Shown here: positions 7,533 through 13,684 of the stretch, piece after piece
Layout: each line of letters opens with the position of its first letter
How positions within the stretch are numbered: the stretch's first letter is position 1
Origin: Fimiplasma intestinipullorum
Lineage (GTDB): Bacteria; Bacillota_I; Bacilli_A; Erysipelotrichales; Coprobacillaceae
Length of the DNA stretch: 26,599 nt
NCBI GenBank assembly: GCA_018715065.1
Contig: DVMJ01000097.1
Span: 1-26,599 of the forward strand
Direction of reading: 5' to 3'
Notes under the pieces: generated by a model
What the model saw: only the letters and a program-made list of their open reading frames with translations
The model's database searches: none
What the model was told of the DNA's origin: nothing
Made by a program: the position numbers and the translations under genes

Positions 7533-7592
7533 ATAGCCGGAATGTTTATCTTCTGATGAAGATATTTAAAGATATATTAGGGGGTAAGTTTG

Positions 7593-9569
7593 ATGAATTC
7601 AACCGAATTGTCGATTGCTGCTATTCGAGCTTTAGGGATTGATATGATCAATAAAGCGAATTCTGGTCATCCCGGAATGGTCTTAGGTTCTGCACCAGCA
7701 TTATATACTTTGTTCACAAAACAGCTCGTTGCAAATCCGAAAGATTCTTCCTGGGTCAATCGCGATCGTTTTGTCCTGGCATCCGGACATGCTTCAGCGT
7801 TGCTTTATGCTTTACTGCATCTTTCCGGTTATGCTTTAGATATGGAAGATCTCAAAAACTTTCGTCAGTGGGGCTCCAAAACGCCTGGTCATCCTGAAAT
7901 CCATGTTACTGATGGAGTAGATGCCAGCTCTGGACCTCTTGGTCAGGGAATTCCTATGGCGGTAGGTATGGGGATGGCTGAAAAGTTCCTGGCAACGCGC
8001 TTCAATAAAGAGAATTTCCCTATCGTTGATCACTATACATATGTGTTATGCGGTGATGGCGATATGCAGGAAGGGGTCACTTATGAAGCTGCATCTTTGG
8101 CTGGTCATCTTTCTTTGGGAAAGTTGATCGTCATCTATGATGCGAACCGTGTCACTTTGGACGGACCGCTTGATCAGTCCTTTAGTGAAGATGTAAAAAA
8201 ACGCTTCGAAGCGCAAAATTGGCAAGTGATCACTGTTCAGGACGGCAACGATACAGAGGCAATTTTAAAAGCTTTGAAAAAAGCGAAGCGAATGGAAAAT
8301 AAACCTAGTTTGATTATGATGCAGACGATGATTGGGTTTGGGTCACAATATCAGGGAACCAGCAAGGTACACGGTGCCCCATTAGGTGTTGAAGATGGTC
8401 AGTATGCAAAGGCAAGCTACGCTTATGATTATCCGGACTTCGTAGTCCCAGAGGAAGTCTATGACGATTTCACAAAGAGCATCGGCCGACGTGGACGTTT
8501 GGCTGAAAAGAAGTGGCAGAAGCTGGTTGAGTCGTATGCAGCTGCTTATCCGGAAGATCATGCGCAATGGCAAAAAGCAATGCACGATGATTATGATATT
8601 GACTATGCTTCTTTATTACCGCATTTTGAAGTGGGCTACACAGATGCTTCTCGTAATACGTCTAACCAGATCATCAATCTGCTTGCTGAAGCTTATCCGA
8701 CTTTCCTTTCCGGAGCAGCAGACCTGGCTTCTTCTGTTAAGACGGATATCAAAAACGGTGGTATTTTTATGCCTGAAAGCTATGATGGCCGCAATTTATG
8801 CTTTGGTATTCGTGAATTCGCTATGGTTACTATCATGAACGGTATGCTTTTGCATGGTGGTGTACGTGTTGCTGGCGGTGGATTTATGGTTTTCTCGGAT
8901 TATTTCAAAGGTGGTCTACGCATGTCCTGTCTAATGGATCTGCCAGTCATTTTACCATTATCACATGATAGTATTGCAGTTGGGGAAGATGGGCCGACGC
9001 ATCAGCCAGTAGAACAATTGCCAATGCTGCGTTCTATGGTCAATATGCAGACCATTCGTCCATGCGATGCAAACGAGACTGTTGCAGCTTGGCGTATTGC
9101 GATGGAAACAAAGAATAAACCGACAGCCATTATTCTGACACGTCAAAATGTTACTGTCAAAGCGGACAGCAGCTATGAAAATGTCAAACATGGTGGATAT
9201 GTCATTGCTAAAGAACATGATCATCTCGATGCCATTCTTTTAGCTGCCGGATCAGAAGTCAATCTGGCAATCGATGCGAAAGAGGCCCTGGCAAAAGAGG
9301 GGATTGATGTCCGTGTTGTTTCTATGCCATCTTTCGATCTTTTCGATGCACAGACGAAGGAATATCGAGAAAGTGTCTTGCCATCTTCGATGCGTAAACG
9401 TTTATCAATCGAAATGGGTGCAAGCTTCGGCTGGCATAAATATGTTGGCTTAGATGGCGAATGTCTGTCAGTAGAACATTTTGGTTCTTCGGCACCAGCG
9501 GGTGTTGTCATTGAAAGATATGGCTTTACTGTTGAACATGTTGTCAATAAAGTAAAAGAAATGCTATAA
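7593..9569 (+). CDS. tkt: Transketolase
   Basis: This 658-aa protein has the usual transketolase length. The enzyme is thiamine-diphosphate dependent and moves two-carbon units between sugar phosphates in the pentose phosphate pathway. The N-terminal NSGHPGM motif and the cofactor motif GDGDMQEG (from residue 154, closed by NRV about 30 residues later) are intact. The proton-relay Glu of the REF motif is at 408, and the phosphate-binding HDSIAVGEDGPTHQP motif is complete. The frame opens at TTG 7590, directly followed by ATG 7593. AGGGGG at 7579-7584 supports the ATG at eight bases' distance. It has its own promoter and terminator, so it is expressed separately from the next genes, though the gene neighbourhood (ynzC, tkt, sirA position, yneF) is that of B. 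subtilis. Confidence 0.97.
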   Translation: MNSTELSIAAIRALGIDMINKANSGHPGMVLGSAPALYTLFTKQLVANPKDSSWVNRDRFVLASGHASALLYALLHLSGYALDMEDLKNFRQWGSKTPGHPEIHVTDGVDASSGPLGQGIPMAVGMGMAEKFLATRFNKENFPIVDHYTYVLCGDGDMQEGVTYEAASLAGHLSLGKLIVIYDANRVTLDGPLDQSFSEDVKKRFEAQNWQVITVQDGNDTEAILKALKKAKRMENKPSLIMMQTMIGFGSQYQGTSKVHGAPLGVEDGQYAKASYAYDYPDFVVPEEVYDDFTKSIGRRGRLAEKKWQKLVESYAAAYPEDHAQWQKAMHDDYDIDYASLLPHFEVGYTDASRNTSNQIINLLAEAYPTFLSGAADLASSVKTDIKNGGIFMPESYDGRNLCFGIREFAMVTIMNGMLLHGGVRVAGGGFMVFSDYFKGGLRMSCLMDLPVILPLSHDSIAVGEDGPTHQPVEQLPMLRSMVNMQTIRPCDANETVAAWRIAMETKNKPTAIILTRQNVTVKADSSYENVKHGGYVIAKEHDHLDAILLAAGSEVNLAIDAKEALAKEGIDVRVVSMPSFDLFDAQTKEYRESVLPSSMRKRLSIEMGASFGWHKYVGLDGECLSVEHFGSSAPAGVVIERYGFTVEHVVNKVKEML

Positions 9570-9592
9570 AGGAGTCTACGGACTCTTTTTTT
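9570..9592 (+). terminator. Terminator after tkt
   Basis: GAGTC (9572-9576) and GACTC (9581-9585) form a short stem with a TACG loop, followed by seven Ts. Confidence 0.85.
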
Positions 9593-9624
9593 CGACATCT
9601 TCAAGCGGATTATATACTTATAAT
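9591..9624 (+). promoter_or_regulatory. Promoter with Spo0A-box-like site at the -35 position
   Basis: TATAAT at 9619-9624 has no recognisable -35 box at 17 bp. The heptamer TTCGACA at 9591-9597 (reverse complement TGTCGAA, the Spo0A box core, 7 of 8 matches to TTGTCGAA) falls at about -40 to -34 from the predicted start near 9631. That is where Spo0A binds at promoters it activates. Directly downstream lies the gene in the sirA position; sirA is a Spo0A target in B. subtilis. Confidence 0.55.
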
Positions 9625-9644
9625 AGATATGAGGTGATCATATC

Positions 9645-10031
9645 ATGCAGGAATATCAGATGTTGCTGCTTCGACCTAAAACATTGCAGCTTAAAGAAAG
9701 CTATCCGGATTTTATTGATTATTGTTTAGGCTATGACTTTCAAACGAAATACGATCTAGCGTTTTATGAGGAATGGTTCGAACCATTGGAAAAATACGAT
9801 CGATTGCTTTATGAACGCTTTTGTGAGCGCCAGGATTATCGTTATAAGGATCATTTCCATTATATCTACAACGAAATGACAAAAGAAATTTCGATAATGA
9901 TCATAAATCCCTATCAAATTACCCTAAAATGTGATAGAATATCCAATGTACTTGTTCAGACTTTGAAGGAAGCCAATCATTGTTTCCGGATTTTTCGTCA
10001 TGACAAGTGTTATGAGGAGGTAGTGATATGA
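9645..10031 (+). CDS. Small hypothetical protein in the sirA position; possible SirA-like replication inhibitor
   Basis: This 128-aa soluble protein has no motif I can assign with certainty. It is rich in Tyr, Phe and charged residues (for example FYEEWFEPLEKYDRLLYERF), with no signal peptide or membrane segment. B. subtilis has tkt-sirA-yneF in this order, and this gene sits exactly between tkt and yneF. SirA (148 aa) is made under Spo0A control and blocks DnaA to stop replication at sporulation. The end of this protein (strand IMIINPYQITL, helix VLVQTLKEANHC, then FRIF) resembles the remembered SirA pattern of a beta strand, a helix with LKK, and CFLAFDF. A Spo0A-box-like site lies upstream. 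GAGGTG at 9631-9636 supports ATG 9645. The stop overlaps the yneF start by four bases. The SirA identity is an inference, roughly even odds. Confidence 0.85.
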   Translation: MQEYQMLLLRPKTLQLKESYPDFIDYCLGYDFQTKYDLAFYEEWFEPLEKYDRLLYERFCERQDYRYKDHFHYIYNEMTKEISIMIINPYQITLKCDRISNVLVQTLKEANHCFRIFRHDKCYEEVVI

Positions 10032-10234
10032 CATGGTTTAGCTTATTTCTCGGTATTGTCATTGGATTGATCGTCGGTTTCTTCGGAGCACGTTTTTACT
10101 TTAAAAGACAACTTCAGAAAAATCCGCCAATTACTGAAAAAATGGTCCGCACAATGTTTGCGGAAATGGGACGTAAGCCTAGTGAAGCGCAAATGAGAAG
10201 AATCATGCGCTCATTTAATCAGCAGTATAAATAA
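10028..10234 (+). CDS. yneF: UPF0154 family membrane protein (YneF)
   Basis: This 68-aa protein has one N-terminal transmembrane helix (about residues 4-24, FSLFLGIVIGLIVGFFGARF) followed by a basic cytoplasmic tail with the family signature PPITEKMVRTMFAEMGRKPS and a Q-x-RRIMRSF motif. The function of UPF0154 proteins is unknown. The ATG overlaps the stop of the preceding gene (ATGA), and GAGGAGG at 10014-10020 is the ribosome binding site, so the two genes are coupled. Linkage to tkt and sirA is conserved in B. subtilis. A terminator begins inside its last codons. Confidence 0.93.
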   Translation: MTWFSLFLGIVIGLIVGFFGARFYFKRQLQKNPPITEKMVRTMFAEMGRKPSEAQMRRIMRSFNQQYK

Positions 10235-10256
10235 GAGAGCGATCTCTTATTTTTTA
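10231..10256 (+). terminator. Terminator after yneF
   Basis: ATAAGAGA (10231-10238) pairs with TCTCTTAT (10243-10250) around a GCGA loop, followed by a run of six to seven Ts. The next gene has a ribosome binding site 16 bases later, so some read-through may feed it. Confidence 0.88.
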
Positions 10257-10271
10257 TTAAGGGGGTAAAAT

Positions 10272-10922
10272 ATGCGATTATATATTACCAGACATGGCAA
10301 AACGGTATGGAATCAAGAAGGTCGCTTTCAGGGAGCAAAAGATTCCAAACTGACTGAAGAAGGACGTCAGGATGCTGTTACTTTAGGACAATATATCCAA
10401 AAGATTCCCTTCAATGCCGTCTACACTAGCCCATTAGGTCGCGCCAAGGCCACGACTTCGCTGATTTTTGCGGATCGTCCCTGGCTGATTCAGGAAGAAC
10501 CCTTGCTTCAGGAAATGAACTTTGGGGCTTTGGAAGGCATGAAGATATCTGAGATTGCCGATACTTACAGCGATATCTATGATCGCTTATGGAATCATCC
10601 TGAAAAATTTGATCGTTGTCCAGGCGGGGGAGAAAGCTTCGCCGAGGTAACAGCGCGTGTTAAACAGTTTTTAGATCGCATGGCTGATCTGGAGGCCGAT
10701 GAGAATGTCTTTATCACCACCCATGGAATGTATTTTATTGTGCTGATGGGATATATCAAAGGCCTTCAGCCAAAGGATTTTCCTCTGATCAATCGTTATG
10801 TGGTGCGAGGCTGTTCTTTAACCTGCGTCAGTATCGATAAAAACGGTTATCATATCTTATTAGAAGGTGATGATCATTTTTTGCGAGATGAAGCCAGAAG
10901 TACTTTTCTAATTCAAAAATAA
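10272..10922 (+). CDS. Histidine phosphatase family protein (phosphoglycerate mutase-like)
   Basis: This 216-aa protein has the branch-1 histidine phosphatase signature TRHGKTVWN, with the phospho-accepting His at residue 8. It also has the acidic residue of the EMNFGALEGM motif (about residue 80) and the second catalytic His in TTHGMYF (His151). Such enzymes remove phosphate from sugar phosphates, nucleotides or other small molecules. The substrate cannot be read from sequence, and the cofactor-dependent mutase reaction is less likely at this size. AGGGGG ends about five bases before the ATG. No separate promoter is clear between the yneF terminator and this gene, so it may depend on read-through. 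It ends at a bidirectional terminator shared with plsY. Confidence 0.92.
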   Translation: MRLYITRHGKTVWNQEGRFQGAKDSKLTEEGRQDAVTLGQYIQKIPFNAVYTSPLGRAKATTSLIFADRPWLIQEEPLLQEMNFGALEGMKISEIADTYSDIYDRLWNHPEKFDRCPGGGESFAEVTARVKQFLDRMADLEADENVFITTHGMYFIVLMGYIKGLQPKDFPLINRYVVRGCSLTCVSIDKNGYHILLEGDDHFLRDEARSTFLIQK

Positions 10923-10947
10923 AGTGGATCACATCCACTTTATTTTA
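10919..10947. terminator. Bidirectional terminator between the phosphatase gene and plsY
   Basis: ATAAAGTGGAT (10919-10929) pairs with ATCCACTTTAT (10933-10943) around a three-base loop. T-rich tracts follow on both strands. The last codons and stop of plsY are inside the hairpin. Confidence 0.9.
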
Positions 10948-11534
10948 CTTTCTGTATGATTTTTTAAGCGTACAATATTGGCTCGATGTCGATAGATCAA
11001 CAAGAGCGCGATGAATACATTGCACAGACCACCGATGATCCCAAAGTTAAAAAGGGGTGTAATAGCTACCAGTGTAATGACACCGATAATACTTGCCAAC
11101 GAAACATACTTGGTCAGTTTTAAGACGCCTAAGAAGACCAGGCCGACAATGGCAAAAGCCCAAAAATGTATTCCGAGAACATATCCGAACATGACCGAGA
11201 CTGCTTTACCACCTTTAAAATTCGCAAAGATGGGAAAACAATGTCCTAACACACAGCAAATAGCCGAAAGATAGATGCTGAAGTCCGGCATGGCGACATA
11301 ACGACCGACTAGTCTAGTCAGGGTCACGCAGACAAAGCATTTGGCAATATCCAATATGATGCAGGCCAGACCGGCTTTTGCACCTAGCACTCTGCCAGTG
11401 TTCGTCCCACCTAGATTATGGGAACCATAATTGCGGACATCCACGCCGTAAAAGAGCTTGCCGATGACCAGGGCAAAAGGGATCGAACCATAGAGATATG
11501 AAAAAATCATGAGTAAGATTGTGTATAGGTTCAA
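10929..11534 (-). CDS. plsY: Acyl-phosphate:glycerol-3-phosphate acyltransferase PlsY
   Basis: This is a 201-aa integral membrane enzyme that uses acyl phosphate (made by PlsX) to acylate glycerol-3-phosphate, the first committed step in phospholipid synthesis. It shows three PlsY signatures: GSIPFALVIGK near the N-terminus, the active loop NYGSHNLGGTNTGRVLGAKAG, read as two adjoining pieces, and FPIFANFKGGKAVSVMFG. There are about five to six hydrophobic segments and a short basic tail. The open frame extends to an ATG at 11558, but that ATG is part of a TATAAT box. A TTG at 11534 lies eight bases after AAGGAAG and gives the normal PlsY N-terminus (MNLYTILLMIFSYLYGS), so I chose it. It is divergent from parE, as in B. 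subtilis. Confidence 0.94.
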   Translation of the reverse strand: MNLYTILLMIFSYLYGSIPFALVIGKLFYGVDVRNYGSHNLGGTNTGRVLGAKAGLACIILDIAKCFVCVTLTRLVGRYVAMPDFSIYLSAICCVLGHCFPIFANFKGGKAVSVMFGYVLGIHFWAFAIVGLVFLGVLKLTKYVSLASIIGVITLVAITPLFNFGIIGGLCNVFIALLLIYRHRANIVRLKNHTESKIKWM

Positions 11535-11556
11535 AATAATCACTTCCTTGTCTATC

Positions 11557-11562
11557 ATTATA
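11557..11562 (-). promoter_or_regulatory. -10 box of plsY
   Basis: On the reverse strand, TATAAT at 11562-11557 overlaps the upstream in-frame ATG that I rejected as start. Transcription from it would begin close to 11550 and give a very short leader containing the AAGGAAG ribosome binding site. No clear -35 box is visible. Confidence 0.5.
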
Positions 11563-11630
11563 CTGAATTCTGTACCAAAATAAAAGCTAATTTTATGTTA
11601 AAAAATCGATTGGAAAGAACGTTTTCTTAC

Positions 11631-11659
11631 TTGTAATCCGGCTTTATTTAAGGTATGAT
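11631..11659 (+). promoter_or_regulatory. parE-parC promoter
   Basis: TTGTAA (11631-11636) and TATGAT (11654-11659) are separated by exactly 17 bp, which fits sigma-A well. The leader of about 67 bases contains a possible 10-codon open frame (11687-11719) whose stop overlaps the parE ribosome binding site. Confidence 0.75.
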
Positions 11660-11732
11660 AAACGTTGTATCTTTAATTCAAAAAGGATGAAAGTTTGCTT
11701 TATGATGAAGATTCAATAAAGGAGTTGACAGA

Positions 11733-13661
11733 ATGGCTAAGCAAAATTCGCAATATGATGAACATAGTATTCAGATACTTGAAGGACTTGAAGCAGTGCG
11801 CAAGCGTCCAGGAATGTATATTGGATCAACAGACGCAAGAGGGCTTCACCATCTAGTCTGGGAGATCGTCGATAATGCCATTGATGAGGCACTCGCCGGG
11901 TTTGGTCAACGCATTGTCTGCCGTATTCATCAGGATAATAGTATTGAGGTCGTTGACGAAGGACGCGGTATGCCTACCGGTATGCACGAATCCGGAAGAC
12001 CAACCACAGAAGTCATCATGACTGTGCTGCACGCCGGGGGCAAGTTTACCAGCCAGGGAGGATACCGCACTTCTGGTGGACTTCATGGTGTAGGGGCAAG
12101 CGTTGTCAATGCATTGTCAAGTTGGCTGGATCTGACGGTTTATCGTGATGGGAAGATCTATCACCAGCGCTTTGAAGACGGTGCGAAGAAGGTTTCAAAG
12201 CTGGAAATTGTCGGGAAGACAGACCGCCATGGAACCAGTGTGTGGTTTAAACCAAATCCGGCTTATTTCACGACAACCGATTTTTCCTATCATACGATTG
12301 CTGAACGGCTAAGAGAGAGTGCTTTTTTGTTGAAAGGCATTGAAATCGTCCTGGAAGATGAAAGAACGGATAAAACAGAAATCTTTAAATACGAGACGGG
12401 CTTAGAAGCCTTTGTGGAATACTTAAATTTTGATAAGAAAACCTTACATCCGACAATTAATATGGAAGGGGCAGTGAATGGCATCGAAGTAGAATGTGCG
12501 ATGCAGTTTTCTGACACCTATCAGGAAAACATGCTTTCTTTTGTTAATATGGTACGCACGACGGATGGCGGAACTCATGAGACGGGGTTTCGTACCGCTT
12601 TGACACGTGTTTTTAATGACTATGCACGAAAGTATCATTTTTTGAAAGAGAAGGATAAGAACTTGGAAGGCAGCGACGTCAGAGAAGGACTAACGGTCAT
12701 TATTTCGGTCCGTATTCCTGAAGATATCCTGCAGTTCGAAGGGCAGACAAAAGCAAAGCTTGGAACACCTCAGGCACGTAATGCCGTCGATTCATTAGTA
12801 GGTGAAAAACTGAGCTATTATCTGGAAGAAAATAAAGAAATCGCTGAAACGCTGATCAAAAAAATGGTTCGGGCCTCTCAGGCGCGCGAAGCAGCACGTA
12901 AAGCGCGCGAAGAAACTCGAAAAGGAAAAAGCAATCGTCAGGAAAAAATCTTGAGCGGTAAGTTGGCACCAGCACAATCTAAAGACAAAAGAAAAAAAGA
13001 ACTTTACCTGGTCGAGGGAGACTCAGCTGGAGGATCAGCGAAACAGGGACGGGATCGCAAGTATCAGGCCATCCTTCCACTGCGCGGTAAGGTCATCAAT
13101 ACCGAAAAGGCGACACTTCAGGATATTATGAAAAACGAAGAGATCGCAACGATGATCAATACGATCGGTGCGGGTGTTGGTGCTGATTTTGAGGTTGAGG
13201 ACAGTAACTATGACAAGATCATCATCATGACCGATGCTGACACCGATGGTGCGCATATTCAGGTCTTATTGCTGACTTTCTTTTATCGATATATGCGTGA
13301 TCTGATCCTGGCTGGTAAAGTCTATATTGCCTTGCCGCCGCTTTATAAAGTAAGCAAGAAAGTAGGAAAAAAAGAAGAGATCATTTATGCCTGGGACGAT
13401 GATGAACTGGCCGATGCCAAAAAGAAGATCGGAAAAGGGTATACGGTTCAGCGATACAAAGGATTAGGTGAGATGAATGCAGATCAGTTGTGGGAAACGA
13501 CAATGAATCCCGAAACCCGCACCTTGATTCAGGTTGATATTGAAGACGCGGCGGTTGCTGAGCACCATGTATCGGTTTTAATGGGAGATAAAGTAGCACC
13601 ACGTCGTGAATGGATCGAGGACCATGTTCAGTTCTCACTGGAAGATCAGTTCCAGATCTAA
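11733..13661 (+). CDS. parE: DNA topoisomerase IV subunit B (ParE)
   Basis: This 642-aa protein is the ATPase subunit of topoisomerase IV, which unlinks daughter chromosomes. The GHKL ATPase domain is clear: EIVDNAIDEALAG with the Mg-binding Asn near residue 47, DEGRGMP, and GGLHGVGASVVNALS. The transducer domain follows, then the TOPRIM domain with E428 in EGDSAGGSAKQGRDR and the D501-x-D503-x-D505 triad in DADTDGAHI. It ends in the RYKGLGEMNADQLWETTMNP motif. The PLRGKVINTEKA segment and the location between plsY and parC identify ParE rather than GyrB. AAAGGAG at 11718-11724 places ATG 11733. parC follows after 23 bases in the same transcription unit. Confidence 0.95.
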   Translation: MAKQNSQYDEHSIQILEGLEAVRKRPGMYIGSTDARGLHHLVWEIVDNAIDEALAGFGQRIVCRIHQDNSIEVVDEGRGMPTGMHESGRPTTEVIMTVLHAGGKFTSQGGYRTSGGLHGVGASVVNALSSWLDLTVYRDGKIYHQRFEDGAKKVSKLEIVGKTDRHGTSVWFKPNPAYFTTTDFSYHTIAERLRESAFLLKGIEIVLEDERTDKTEIFKYETGLEAFVEYLNFDKKTLHPTINMEGAVNGIEVECAMQFSDTYQENMLSFVNMVRTTDGGTHETGFRTALTRVFNDYARKYHFLKEKDKNLEGSDVREGLTVIISVRIPEDILQFEGQTKAKLGTPQARNAVDSLVGEKLSYYLEENKEIAETLIKKMVRASQAREAARKAREETRKGKSNRQEKILSGKLAPAQSKDKRKKELYLVEGDSAGGSAKQGRDRKYQAILPLRGKVINTEKATLQDIMKNEEIATMINTIGAGVGADFEVEDSNYDKIIIMTDADTDGAHIQVLLLTFFYRYMRDLILAGKVYIALPPLYKVSKKVGKKEEIIYAWDDDELADAKKKIGKGYTVQRYKGLGEMNADQLWETTMNPETRTLIQVDIEDAAVAEHHVSVLMGDKVAPRREWIEDHVQFSLEDQFQI

Positions 13662-13684
13662 AGACAGGATGAGGAGGTGTCTTT

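Noticed and set aside
11011..11274. Forward open frame of 87 codons opposite plsY
   Set aside because: Antisense to conserved PlsY coding sequence; no promoter or ribosome binding site; composition is that of a shadow frame.
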